From NCBI GenBank assembly GCA_963082975.1, contig OY720346.1, forward strand, positions 43,563,296-43,627,295: a stretch of 64,000 nt of DNA, in the 5' to 3' direction. Below are positions 23,818-36,150 of the stretch, in pieces. The translations under genes and the position numbers were made by a program. The DNA comes from Labia minor (taxonomy: Eukaryota > Arthropoda > Insecta > Dermaptera > Spongiphoridae). The notes under the pieces were generated by a model that was given only the letters and a program-made list of their open reading frames with translations, was not told the DNA's origin and did not search any database. The stretch's first letter is position 1, and each line of letters starts with the position of its first letter.

Positions 23818-25016
23818 CTAGCTGCTCAGAGCTCCTTCGTCGCTCTTCACATCAGGACGGGGGCTCCGCCCCCTGTACCCCCCCCCCCCCGAGTGTCCCT
23901 ATTCTGAGCTATAACCATCTAACTCCTAACCTGTCCCATCTCTCTCACGTTCCTTCCTACATTGTCCACCATTTTCCCAATTGGTCTTCCACACAGACGT
24001 TTTCCAATCGAACTCCCCACCAATATATTTTTCCTCTCCCATTCTAGCCATGTGCCCTGCCGATCCCAGTCTTCTCGCTTTTATAACCCTAACTATATCT
24101 AGAGATGCATAGAGGTCATGCAATTCCTTGTTATGCAGTCTCCGCCATTCCCCGGTGTCCTCATCTTTCTTTGGTCCATAAATGCTGGGAAGAATCCTAT
24201 TCTCAAATACTCTGAATCTATTCTCATCTCCCAGGGTTATAGACCATGCCTCCCACCCATATAATACAATTAATAATTTAATAATTTTGATCCCCTTTGA
24301 TAATAATTTCCAGATTGCAACCTCGATTTAAATTCTTTGCAAATATTATTCTCTCTGATACTAATTATTTTGTCTTATCACTATTAATTTCAAACCCCAT
24401 CAATTTTCCTGCCTCGATTAATTTTTTTATGCTACTTTAAATGTTATTAATTTATTTAAAAAAAAATCAAAGTAAACAAAATAAAAATAAAATATAAAAT
24501 TAGCATAACACTAAACTACTATAAAAATAATATTAAAAAATATATTATATATTAAAATCTTACGTGAAAATCCAATTTTGAGATCAAATTTTCTTAATTA
24601 AAATAATTTACTCACATAATCTTAAAAATTAATAGTATTAAATTATAGCCGTAATGTGAATGTTTTCAAAGTTTAAAAGGCCAATAAGATCAATTGAGAT
24701 ATTGTAAATATCAATAGATATATAAAAAGATTTTTATCTGCACATTGCTCAGAATTTAAATTACCGCCAAATTATCGCCACCAGCGCCTCTATGATCTAG
24801 TATGGTAACTAAACTATTTTTCATTAATTATTCTTTATAATTTTTTTAAAATTTTTCTAATTCAAAAATCGAAAATCGGGCTTCGAGGTCTGGTGGCCAG
24901 CCCCTTTGTGCTTCCGTGTAAAAAATTCCAGGTCCCTGCGTGCGATAGATTTGGCTGGAGACTCGGTCAGACAGACAGACAGGCAGACACATTACACTTG
25001 CTTTTATTATTATAGA
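23818..25016 (-). mobile_element. Non-autonomous Helitron with captured LINE sequence
   Basis: On the minus strand it starts TCTATAATAATAAAAGC at 25016 and ends GAGCAGCTAG at 23818. It lies between A and T with no target duplication. A GC-rich hairpin region precedes the CTAG. The flanks match the uninterrupted sequence at about 29143-29175 base for base in length, which fixes both ends. Inside are an ACAG tract near the 5' end, a block shared with the Helitron at 53123 (CCAGCGCCTCTATNATCTAG), and the C-terminus of a non-LTR reverse transcriptase (23926-24430). Confidence 0.85.
23926..24430 (-). pseudogene. C-terminal fragment of a LINE reverse transcriptase
   Basis: From high to low coordinates the minus strand gives a degraded EAGKLMGFEINSDKTK (about 24375-24420), FRVFENRILPSIYGPKKDE (about 24165-24225), EWRRLHNKELHDLYASLDIV (about 24090-24155), VIKARRLGSAGHMARMGEEK (about 24030-24090), and then, shifted, GRPIGKMVDNV (about 23960-23995). 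This order is typical of the end of non-LTR retrotransposon ORF2. Stops and shifts show it is dead. It lies wholly within the Helitron and shares its orientation. Confidence 0.8.
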
Positions 25017-25195
25017 TATATTTTGAAAAATAGTGGAATTTGCAAATTTGAGAGAAAATGAAAATCCAAATGAAATAAAAAATATACTGATTGAATTAAA
25101 ACGAATTAAAACCTTTCGCATATAGACTTTCAACATATTACTATGCATTACATCGCGGAGCCCCCTGTCTAGCTATCCCAGAGCGCCTCTCGCAC
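25017..25195 (+). repeat. Repeat R3, right part, split from its left part by a Helitron
   Basis: This continues the sequence left of 23818. Together they match 29143-29290 and, more loosely, 40865-41010. It contains AAATCCAAATGAAAT, TACTGATTGAATTAAAAC and a decayed GGAGCC...AGAGCGCC 3' end. It is non-coding. Confidence 0.65.
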
Positions 25196-25545
25196 TATCT
25201 CGTATAGTATATGTATTTAATGGAAATTACTCAAAAAATAATTTCTCACTTTGAAATACTAATATGTATGTATAAAACTTTAAGGGTCTTGGAGACTTGA
25301 CACTCAATTACACGTGAAACTGAAATATAACTCCATTCAAATAGCATTCTCTCCTAATTTTTTATACCTGATAACTGACTTTTATCTCAATTTAAATTGA
25401 CTTGCTCGTTTTTTCCATTTTCCCTTCAATTCAAGATTAATGCCTTACACAACTTCACAACTTGTTTTTATTATATTTTCTAAATTAATCCATCATCTAA
25501 TATTTACTTTTTGAAATTAAATTAATCCGCTTTTATATATATATA

Positions 25546-25600
25546 GTACCTGGAACACCGAGCTATCGCTCGACCCTTTAAAAAAATTCTTTAATTATAT
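25546..25600. repeat. Short repeat relic with GAGCTATCGCTC hairpin
   Basis: The motif TACCTGGAACACCGAGC with a small hairpin, followed by AT-rich DNA, looks like the end of a dispersed element. The family cannot be named from this alone. Confidence 0.25.
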
Positions 25601-26470
25601 ATTTATTACAATTATTATAAATGTTACATCATTGCATCAATCTCATTAAAATAAATGGAACTTGTGGTCCTCAATAATAATAAATAATAAATAATATTTT
25701 AGTGAAAAAATTATTAGTAAAAATTATAAAACTCTATCTAAAAATTAATTAATAAAATAAATGAATAAATAAATATAAATTAGTAATCTAACAAAAAATA
25801 AACGCGAAAATAGTGAAAAATCATAAAATTAACGTTACCATTAATGTTTTATTTGGTATTTTATAAATTTTATAAAAGAATATAACATGAAATAATTATT
25901 ATTCTTAGGAATAATCATGTTAGTTTGTTCTCTCTCTCTCTCTCTTTCTATATATATTTATATTTATTTAATTATTTGTTTATATATATAATTTTAGGAT
26001 ATGGGTATTTAATTATCTAAAAGAATTTTAAAATAAACATTTTTTTCTATTTAAAAATATATTTATAATTTAATTTAATTATATTCATATTATTTGTGTG
26101 TATATATAGAAACTATATATTATTTTTAATTATATGGTTAGTATTCAAATTTCTATTAATTTAATAATAATAAGTTTCAAATTTCTTTTCTTAATAAGAT
26201 AATTATTATCCAATTGTGACACACATAATAACTAATATGTAAATTGAAAATTATAAATAATTTATTTTCTTTCAAAAAAAAAATTCATTTTTTTTATTTT
26301 AAATTATATAAAAATTTAGCAAATGATTTATTTATATACGTATTTATACTAAACTTTTCAAAATTAATATATTGTATATACTTAAATACTTATATTTTTC
26401 CTTATATTATCAAAATAGGCATTTCCAAATTCATATTATAAATTTATAATAATCATTTGATACTATTATT
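25600..26470. other. AT-rich DNA without a gene
   Basis: Only A/T runs and a short CT repeat at 25930-25950 are seen. Confidence 0.6.
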
Positions 26471-26476
26471 AAAATA

Positions 26477-26851
26477 CTAGCTGTGAAGAGCGACGAAGGC
26501 GAAGATTATATGTACATGTTGTAATTCATCAAAGCAAAGAATACAATAAAACAAACGTCTACATATCAAATTTTAAAAAAATAATTTCTGCGGTTATTGA
26601 TTAGATATTAATAAAATTTATAGCCTATGAACAAATATAGATATGCAAGAATATTGTGATGTAATTTTATCGAATCGGTTCAGTCAATTTTGAGTCTATA
26701 ACGTGAGAATTTCCGGACAGACAGACAGACAGACAAACATGAAAAATTCTAAAGTCACTTTTAGATTTTAGAGATCATGAAACGCGAAGATATGCAAAAA
26801 ATTTTAAATTCTGAGCAATCTGCAGACAAAAACCTTTTATATATATATAGT
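26477..26851 (-). mobile_element. Short Helitron-like element
   Basis: On the minus strand it ends ...GCTCTTCACAGCTAG at 26477 before T. Its 5' part begins with a TATATATA run followed by AAAAGG, TTTTTGTCTGCAGATTGCTC, a block shared with 39106 and, diverged, with the Helitron at about 24745. A four-unit ACAG tract lies at 26716-26735. The expected 5' TC has decayed. It is non-coding. Confidence 0.6.
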
Positions 26852-26854
26852 TAA

Positions 26855-28710
26855 TCATAAATATTCATAATAGAAAGATTATTATATTAAGAAACTATAT
26901 CTTTTGCTTTTATTCTAAAATGATTAATGTATCTTTATTCCAAATTAAAGTCTTGAATTTTGTTTAGCGTTTTTATTTTCTTCTTGGATCAATGGATATA
27001 GTATATACCATATTACATATAAATTTATATTTAATAGATTATAGTATTTTAATATTATAATATTCAATACTAATTTAAAATCAATAGTAGTTTTTAATAG
27101 TAATATTAATGTCATGGCAATATATAACATCCAACAGCTGTGATGTCATTTTTTTTGTTTTTGGCAAACATTTTCGTATTACGTTTGTGTGTGTGAGAGC
27201 GAGAAAGAGAGAGAAATAAAGAGATGTTGGTATTATATTAATGAATTTCGAAATAATTGGATTATTTTGTGTCATTTAGAAATGTTTCTCTTTTCTACTT
27301 TAATTCTTTTAGCCTGAATGTTTCACCTGTTTTAAATCTTCTTTTTCTATATTTAAAATCAATGATTAATATTCTATTTAAATATTTTTCAACTTTTTTC
27401 ATTTTCACTTTTCCATCCTTTATTTAAACTTAATCTTATCATATAATTATTATCTTTCTCTCTTTGTGTCTCTTTGGAACTCGAGAGCTCTTAGCCGCAA
27501 AACACCTCACTTTATTTTAACTATAAATATTTGGTCTGGGCATCCAATCCTATCCAATCCCTCTATTCTCTTCTAATTCACTACCATCTTCCCTTATATT
27601 TTTTACCCACAGAACCTTTCCAATTGGTTTCCTGGTAAGTAAACATTCCATTAGTCTTTCCATATTTATCAAGCCAAATATACTGTTCCATCGTAATCTT
27701 CTTAATTTTGTGATTTTAACTCTGTTTGGAGATTAATAGATTAGTAACTTTTCTTATTCTTCGTAATTACCACATTAATATAAATATCATTCAATTTTAT
27801 GTAAAATTTTATTTTTAATTAACCATTATATCTGTCTCCAAAAGTCATTTTATATTATCTCTCCCTCTCTCTCTCTCTTTATACATAAGGTATATTTGTC
27901 AGGTATTATATATCTTTGTTAAAAGAATAGATATCAATTAAATTTGGTTTCCTATTTTTGTTTTAACTAATAACTATAGAATTACTTATGAATTTCGTGT
28001 TTTTCAGGTAAAATAAAAAATCATGTATTTGAATTGAGTATTAATAATGATTTAATAGTTCACAACAAAAATACTGTATTACAGTTGATGCTGTTTTTCC
28101 AGGAATCTTGGAAAATTTGATTCTCAGTTACCATGACATATCATGATGATATGATTTAAAAACATTATTTTTTTATTAAGCATTTTTTTCCTTATATTAT
28201 TTAACGTTGTTCATTTATTTAACTAAATAAATAGATTATACAAATATGGGGTGTTTTAATAAAAATCCCTTTAATAATAAATAATAAAATGCAAAAATTG
28301 TATTTTATTGATTTTTAATGAAATAATATAGAACCATATTTTTTTTAGATTTTATTTTGACCAAATCAAAGGCAAACAATTTATTTTCACTATCCGAATA
28401 AATTCTTCAGAAATCTAATATATAACTCCTATATTATTATCCGATTAATATTTCCGATAAATTATTTAAGAATAAATAAGAGGACATTAGATAAATTTTT
28501 AAATATTTTGTCTAAAAGAAAATATCATATGAAGACCAAACATACCACATAAATCAACTATTTTATATTTAATTCAAGAATAGAGATTTTTTTATGATGG
28601 ATTTTTATTACGGATGGTCTGGGATATGTAAAAAAATGTTTAAATTTTGAAAACTAAAAGATTCTTATAAGAGATAAGAAATAGTGTTTCTTGTTAATTA
28701 AGTGTTTTAG
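26855..28710. other. AT-rich DNA without a recognised gene
   Basis: A GA repeat occurs at about 27195-27215 and a CT repeat at 27860-27880. A stretch at 27540-27660 includes CCAATTGG and resembles a very decayed piece of the LINE end seen at 23950. A CAG/GTAAGT pair around a 22-base segment at 27618-27640 was judged chance. Confidence 0.45.
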
Positions 28711-28714
28711 TGTG

Positions 28715-28885
28715 GTAAGTATCTTAGTATATATATATATGAATTATAGCTCTATAAGGAAGTTAATTACATAGAACTAAATGCGCCCAACGTTTTTCGT
28801 TGAACATGAAGCAATTCATCCATAAACTTTTTCATGTTTATAGAAAAATTATTTTATTTTTTTAGTCCATTGGAAAAACGTTAAA
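28715..28885 (+). repeat. Repeat R5, copy at 28.7 kb
   Basis: This matches 34120-34330 and, inverted, 33740-33856 (GCGCCCAACGTTTTT, GAAGCAATTCATC, TCCATTGGAAAAACGTT). It is non-coding. Confidence 0.7.
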
Positions 28886-29142
28886 AAATTTTTATATTTA
28901 TATTATTTTATTTTTTTAATATCCAGGACCAGAACTTCCAACAACTTCAAATTAAAAATTAAAGAAATCTCCTCTCAAGGCAGATTACTAAAAAATGATG
29001 ATTAGATATACGAAAAATATTGTTTTCAAAGAACTAATTAATTAATAGCTACAAGCCACGATAAATTAATTTTAAACTTAGATTGCAAACACCGTTTGCA
29101 ACGGGTTCGACTATTGATTAATATTTTCTAAAACAAAGTAAG

Positions 29143-29320
29143 CAATATTATTTATATTTAAATTTATATTTTAAAAAATAGTACAATTTGAAAATTTGAG
29201 TGAAAACGAAAATCCAAATGAAATAAAAACAATACCTCCCTTACTATCGTCGGTCGGTAAATATACTGATTGAATTAAAATGAATTAAAACCTTTCGCCT
29301 CCGGCGCTCTGGGAAACTAC
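29143..29320 (+). repeat. Repeat R3 copy that keeps the Helitron empty site
   Basis: AGCAATATTATTTATATTT runs straight into TATATTTTAAAAAATAG here, whereas at 23.8-25.0 kb a Helitron lies between them. The copy is itself interrupted at 29229-29259 by 31 bases identical to the right end of R1. It ends near GCGCTCTGGG. Confidence 0.75.
29229..29259 (+). repeat. Solo 31-base right end of R1
   Basis: The right-terminal sequence of R1 (ACAATACC...GGTCGGTA) is present alone. In the sibling copy at about 25070-25090 the flanks AAATAAAA and AATATACTG are directly joined. Confidence 0.75.
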
Positions 29321-29644
29321 TATATGTATATACATATAAAGATAAATAACAAGGGATTACCATTTATTCAATTATATATAATTATTTATTTATTCAAATT
29401 AATTGTTAAAAAATTTTGATTTGTTTATATAAACACAAAAAATTATTAATCTAATATATTTATTAGAGACATATATCATCTAAAATTTTTAACTTCCTAA
29501 AGAATCGGATATTTATAGTACTTACCAAAAATAACATGCTTTTATTATTCCTCACTAAACTAGGTTAAAGTTTTACCTAGATCCGTCATATGGTTTCATT
29601 GTCATTGTCGGTTAAAATAACATAATTTCGTTTATTTAGAAAAA

Positions 29645-30170
29645 TGGAAAGAAGTGAGATTCGGGTAGTTATTAAATTAAACATTTATATTTAAAAGATT
29701 TAACACTAAAAGCTATCAAAGTCGAATTTGATTAATGACTTCTGTATTTCCGAAGGTTAAATGAGTTTAAACATGTCGGTATACACAGATTGTTTGTGAC
29801 ATCCGTTGAAAGTGACTTCTTCAGAAATGAGTGACAAAATATACGTTTTGTAGTAAATTATTTTTAATTTTACAAGGAAAATTGACTACTAAAATAATCT
29901 TGAAAATATGGACGCTGCGTTTCCTATTAGTAGAAATTAAACACAATCGTGTGATCAATTCCTATATATATTTGACTCTTTTTCTGCGTCAATACATAAT
30001 TGTGTATAATAAATATTGATATAACGATAACGATTCAGCTCGGAAGAGAGTGAATACCATGATGGCTACAGTTGTGATTCACGCATAATTTTGTATCGAT
30101 TACTTACAAAAGAAAAAAAATGTCAAATAGAAAGTATTACAATAAGTTTAGAAACAGTTGGCAGAGGGAT
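29645..30170 (+). pseudogene. Decayed mariner transposase (SETMAR-like type)
   Basis: Frameshifted plus-strand translation gives the N-terminus MERSEIRVVIK (29644), RLNEFKHV (about 29752-29780), KLT...RFLLVEIKHNRVINS (about 29878-29965), and a downstream block KRVNTMMATVV, then RLLTKEKKCQ (about 30040-30125). These match in order the N-terminal and central parts of a mariner transposase. Many stops are present, and the C-terminal half is replaced by AT-rich DNA. No ends were identified. Confidence 0.75.
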
Positions 30171-30174
30171 TAAT

Positions 30175-30608
30175 GAATAAAAATATTTTCATTTTGATAA
30201 AGAAAAATTTAATTTTATAACATATATATATATATATATATATATATTGTTTAATAGGATACAGAAGTTTAACTACCAATAGTCAATAAATTCTTGTCTT
30301 TTTGGATAGTAGGGTCGTATACCGTAAAACTATTTGGAGGAAGTAATAAACAATAATTTTGATAAAAATCTGGGGATATTCCAAAAAACTCCATTATCTC
30401 ACAAAGTTTGCATTAACCAAGAATGATTAAAAACAATGTTGCATAATTCATATCCAACTTGAAGATGGTTATAAAATTCAAAGAATTCAAATTCAGTAAA
30501 CATTTCCGAGATATTTTGAAAAGTAATGTTGGCTGTATATCTATAAGATAGACAAGCAAGAACTAATTGTCAAAATATCAAACAACGTGTGATAGTTTTT
30601 TGGACTGT
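30175..30608. other. AT-rich DNA between mariner relic and hAT MITE
   Basis: It contains an (AT)n tract at about 30221-30247 and no recognisable coding. It may be more of the decayed mariner. Confidence 0.4.
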
Positions 30609-30616
30609 ATCTAGAT

Positions 30617-30894
30617 CAGCGGTTGCCAAAGTGGTGGTCCGCGAGAAAATTTCGCTGGTCCGCAGAAAAATGTGGAATATACTCATCATGTTAAATTATG
30701 TTTTAAGATGCATTAAAATATGATTCAATTCATAACAATTCGTGATAAGTTATAAAAACTCAATGTTTATGTGTTCTTTGATCACAATTTTTATTTATAA
30801 ATATATTTAACACTTAAAAAATCCTATTAGTGGTCCGCGGGATTTAAATTATGAATTAACTCGTCCGTGAGGTCAAAAAGTTTGGCGACCGCTG
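30617..30894. mobile_element. hAT MITE with near-perfect 8-bp duplication
   Basis: Inverted ends begin CAGCGGTTGCCAAAGT at 30617 and close at 30894. The flanks are ATCTAGAT and ATCTAGAC (7 of 8 alike). GGTCCGCG motifs lie just inside, as in the larger hAT at 35125, suggesting a related family. There is no coding sequence. Confidence 0.9.
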
Positions 30895-30904
30895 ATCTAG
30901 ACCA

Positions 30905-33735
30905 TTCACCACAGATAAACATATCGAAAATTGTCAATACCCTTTTAAATTTGATGTTGTCAACATTTTTAGTGTGGAACAAATAAATTAATTTACAAAT
31001 AAAAAAAAATAGTTTTCCAATGGTTACAGTTCACTTGCCTCAGAGTGTATTTTGAGTGATGAAATAAAGAATGTGGAATGTTTATAAATTAAGTATACAT
31101 ATATATATATATATATATATATAATATAAAGGTTAGGTGCATTTTTTTAAATATAAATATTTCAAAAATTTCTCATCATTCTTTCACTATTATAGTTTAA
31201 AATAAACATAAAAAACATTATATATTGGTATAAAGTATGAGTGAGAGAAAGAGAGAAAACCAGGATGAATACTTTTTTTATATTAAGATACAAAGTTTTT
31301 CTTATATTTAAAAAAAATGTTCGAAATTCTTCAGCGTGTTTTGTTAATTAGTAGTTTAATCTAAATAATAGGTAAGAATGGCATGTTCTTATAGTCAACA
31401 AGAATTAGTTCTATTGACAACAGGGTTTTTATGGATGTGGTAATTTGTGAGGGTATTTGAATAAAAAATTAAATTTCTATTAAAAACATATACGTATGTT
31501 TCTATTATTACGAGTTTTATAATTAATTTTAAGTATTAAATATATTTATGAAAAATGTTTTTTAAAAACACTAAGTATTAAAAATTTATGAAGATATTTA
31601 AATTCCAAAATAAATGTTTGTTTTTTTAAATGGACCATTAGATCAGTAAAAGATGAAAGAAAGAAAAGAAACAATACAATGGATTGTGTAGAGATTAAAA
31701 CATTTTCAAAAATATTTAAACTTAAAAAGATTATTTTCCTAGATTTATTTTTTTTATTTACTAAAATAAAGAATGATGAAATTCATCCATCAAATCATCT
31801 ATCCTCTTCTATTTCTTCTTTTTTTCTTATATTTTTTCTAATTCAAGGTTGCTTCACTCATCTGTATGTGTGGGTGTCATTTCGACAGTCATAACATATG
31901 AATATAATACGTACAACATTGAATGGTAATACCCATTTGGTAATAAAATAAAATTAATATATTTAATTATACTGTATTAATAAAATAATAATAATTAAGA
32001 TTAAACCCTATTATCATCCAATTATAATATAGATAGTATTTTTCAAAATTTGAATAATTTCAATTATTGAATACTTATTAATATAGAATATTTTCGATAT
32101 TATTGATATATATAATAGTTATTATTTTTTTATTAATAAAATAATTTGTAATAGTAATAAAATTAATAAAGGAGAAGATTGAAATGTTTAAATTGATAAT
32201 TTTTTATAATTAATATATGTGTACATATATATATATTTAAATTTTCTCTTTGAATAAATGTTCATGTATATATATAAATATATATATGTTTGTCTCTGTC
32301 TCCTCTTGTAAGGTGTGATTAATTTTCCTCGATTGGTCAAAATTATAAACCTATATATATATATATCACTCTCACTTTTGTCTGGTTTGTCTGCTATATT
32401 CAATGTTTGACCTCGGAATTGGAATGAAAAAAAACTAATATATAGTATAGTTAACAAGACATTAAAAAAACAAAAACAAAGAAAGGGCTACAGTGGTAGG
32501 AGGGAAGAGAAGAGTGGAGTGTTTGGGGGAAGAGGGAAAAAGGGCAGAGATTGAAGCAGAGGTAATCTGTCACGAAATGGCAATTCCTAATAAGGGAAGT
32601 AAGAAATAAAAAAGTTGTCTGTTGTTGGCCGGTTAAAGACATGTCGATCAAAGATTTGACGAAAATACCATGTTCTTTAATTATACAATATACAAACTTA
32701 TATCAATTTAAAACGAGTCAATTAACTACGTTTTTTTAAGGGGGAGGGGCGGTAATTATTTTATTTATCAACTAAATATTTATATAATTAACAAATTTAA
32801 ATTACAATTATTCAATATATTAGTATATATGTTATAAAATATTTATAAATCAATTTTCCCAAAAACAAATATTTTTACTGGAATTAAAAGGAAATATTTT
32901 GTTATCTTTGTCATGAAAAAGGCGTGTACCAAAATTTTATATATAAATAATTTAATTTATTTTAATTATTAATATATATTTTTGAAATTTTAATGACAAA
33001 AAATATATAATATAAATTAATATAAATAAATAAATAGTATATATTATTTAAATATTTCTTGTGTGAGTGTGTGTGATGAATAGAAAAAAAAGAAGAGGGA
33101 AGATAGATTAACTATAATCATTTTCTTTTTATTATTTATTTATTTATTTAAATCTTGAATGTATAATTTTAATTTATATTTTTTCTTCTTAATATTTTCT
33201 TTTTGTATACTTTTTTAATTTTTTTTTTATATGTCAAGAGGCGTCAAAAAAGGTATATATAATAATTCTTTAAAAGAGTTAAAGATAGGAGAGAGAGAGA
33301 GAGGAGAGTTCACGACAGGAATGTCCCTAAGGGCTATAATCTTTCTCTTTCTCTCTCTTTTAGTAATATTTCATGTCAATTTATATATTGCTAGGAATTT
33401 ATTTTTAAATTTTGTTAAAATAACAATTAATAAATACAAATTAATTATTCACAATAAAAAAATTCAAACCAATAATACAAACTTTATTTATTTATTGAAA
33501 AATTAATTCATATTAATTTCATATTAATATTTATATATAGCAACCAAATGTTGGGACTTGGGAGTTTCTTAGAATGCTGGTGTTCATGCATTGTCCAAAT
33601 TTTGAATCTAGGGCTAAAAGAGAGTAAAAAAATATATCAAATGTTGAAAGGAAATAGACGAACAGATAATAACTGTGGAGATGGAGACTGATACCACAAT
33701 AATCAATAACATAGTAAAATAATATAAATATAAAA
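30905..33735. other. AT-rich DNA without a recognised gene
   Basis: (AT)n lies at about 31096-31123, a purine-rich stretch at 32470-32560 and a GA repeat at 33285-33305. Open frames here are short and low in complexity. No gene is seen. Confidence 0.5.
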
Positions 33736-33739
33736 AATT

Positions 33740-33856
33740 TTATAAAATAACGTTTTTCCAATGGACTAAAAAGAATAAAATAATTTTTCTATAAGCCTGA
33801 CAAAATTTATGGATAAATTACTTCATATTCAACGAAAAACGTTGGGCGCATTTAAT
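33740..33856 (-). repeat. Repeat R5, inverted copy
   Basis: This is the reverse complement of 34215-34330. The two form an inverted pair about 360 bp apart. Confidence 0.7.
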
Positions 33857-34099
33857 TTTATTTATTTATATGAACAATCAAGTCAAATTTTTGTGTAATA
33901 ATATAAATTTTATTAAACACATAAACTGACAAATTTTTTTATCATGCAATAAAATTGATAGTTTAAGAGCTAAGAAATTAATCTTTTATTATTTTTCATT
34001 GTAATATAATTATATCAAAGTATGTATCAAAATTTAAAAGAATTTTTATTAAATTTACATATTATCAATCAAATCCAAAATGGTTGATTATATTTGAAG

Positions 34100-34800
34100 T
34101 AATAGTGTTACTTGTTAATGAAGTGTTTTAGTGTAGTATGTATCTTAGCATATATATATGAATTATAGCTCTATAAAGGAAGTTAATTACATAGAAACCA
34201 AATGAAAACTAAAAGCGCCCAACGTTTTTAGTTGAATATGAAGCAATTCATCAATAAACTTTGTCAGGCTTATAGAAAAATTATTTTATTCTTTTTATAG
34301 TCCATTGGAAAAACGTTATTTTATAATTTTTTTTTATATTTATGTTATTTTATTCTTTTTAGTGCAATTTTAATATGATAAATTTATTTACTATAACAAG
34401 AGATATAGAAAAGATGAAGTTATAAGAAAATTTACAAATTGAATAAAACAAAAATATATATTAATATTCTAAAATGGATTTTATAAATGTATATATATAA
34501 ATAATATATATACATATAAATATAAAAAAATGTATATTTTATAAATATATATATATATATATATATTGTTTTCATAAAAAAATGTTATTCTATTGTTTTA
34601 TTTCCTTTCTATCGGGGACATATATAATGTATAAAAAAAAGATATTTTCTCTATGCCATCTGAGGAGAAGAAACCCCTCCTCATTGGCGTTTAAACTGAT
34701 TAATAAGAATTCTTCATTAATTTTAATGCTATGAAATATTTTTAAATACGTTTAAAATGAAAATCTATTCTGAAATCAAAAAATCTGTTTCAAAATCCGT
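34100..34800 (+). repeat. Repeat R5, long copy with internal insertion
   Basis: It matches 28715-28885 on its left part, and 19395-19530 on two blocks separated by about 440 bp (34226-34666). That middle segment includes the arm of the inverted pair and an (AT)n tract at 34544-34566. Confidence 0.55.
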
Positions 34801-35830
34801 TGAAAAAAAATTAATTGGAGCAATACAAAAGGAGTTAGTTACTAAAAGTAATTAATCGCTAATTTATTACAATTAATTAATTATAATTCAATTATATTTC
34901 TTCTATACCTTCTAGGGATCCATTGAAATATCTATAAAAATTCTGTCTCAAAAAAAGTCGATGAAAAATCGATTTCAATTTGTCAAAAGAGCGAACAGAC
35001 AGACAGAGAGACAGACGCCAAGTGAAGTTAAGAAAAACGTTATAATAATTAAGCTTAAAGAGAAAGCCTCAAAAAATAGTCAACTCAGTTCCTGTATAAA
35101 TTAAGTCAAGCTAACAAATTACACCAGTGGTTCTTAAACTGTGGTCCGCGGACCCCTGGGGGTCCGCGAAGCCTTTACTGGGGGTCCGCGGTCCTCGGAA
35201 AAAAATCATCGTAAAAATATATACATATATAAATATTTAAAGTTCATTGTTTAACTATATCCTCCTAGAGAATTACGGCTATAATTTAATACTATTAATA
35301 ATACTATTTTATTTTATTAAATTGATAATTATGTCAATTAATTTTTTGTGAATAAATAAACATATATAAAAAACTATATATAAAATTTGAATTTTCATCC
35401 ATTCATTCATTTAAAATCATTTTTCGATTGTTCCTTTAAAATAACCCCTCTTAGGGGCTCGGAAGGGGAGGCATATAAGGGAATTTTCTTTCACTTTGTT
35501 ATTGGGGAAAACCAGGGGAGGGGACAGTCTTACCCGGAAAAACCCAAATTGTCAGCGTCCACTCTGGGGTTTTAAACAGTTTTAAAGCAAATGTTAATTA
35601 TAAGTTCATTTCTCAACGAGTTGTATCTTTAAATTATTTTTATTAATTTAATTAATTATAATTAAATTATAGCTAATAATAGTTTATTATAGCTAATAAT
35701 TTTTTTTAATTTTTAGTGTAATTTGCATGATCATTATTTTATAAAAACACTAAACACATTTTGCAATTTCCCAGAAAGGCTGTTTTTGAGAGTAAGTATA
35801 AGTTAGTTTTATGAATAAAAAATATTTATT

Positions 35831-35920
35831 TTAATAATATTTTAGAATCAAATTACGAAATTAATAATATTTTAGAATCAAATTACGAAATTAATAATAT
35901 TTTAGAATCAAATTACGAAA
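35831..35920 (+). repeat. Three perfect 30-bp tandem repeats in the hAT 5' region
   Basis: The unit starts TTAATAATATTTTAG and is repeated three times without change. It is followed at 35945-36060 by about five imperfect ATTCATTTAAAATGATATT units. Subterminal repeats of this sort often bind transposase in hAT elements; that role here is inferred. Confidence 0.8.
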
Positions 35921-36150
35921 TATATTTTTTATATAAATTAATATTCATTTAAAATGATATTAAATCATTTATTTAAAATGATTTAAAACATTTATTAAAA
36001 TGATTTAAAACATTCATTTAAAATGATATTAAAACATTCATTTAAAATCATATTAAAACATAGCTAGTAAATAATAATTCGTTATATTTATATTATATTT
36101 ATATTATATTTATATTATTGTAGTTCAATGTTAATAAATTACTCCATAAA

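Noticed and set aside
27618..27645. 22-base micro-exon between CAG and GTAAGT
   Set aside because: The surrounding sequence looks like a decayed LINE end with CCAATTGG as at 23.95 kb, so the splice-like sites are probably chance.
35831..35920. Three identical 30-bp units resembling a CRISPR array
   Set aside because: The units abut with no spacers, lie inside a hAT element of a eukaryotic genome, and are simple tandem repeats.
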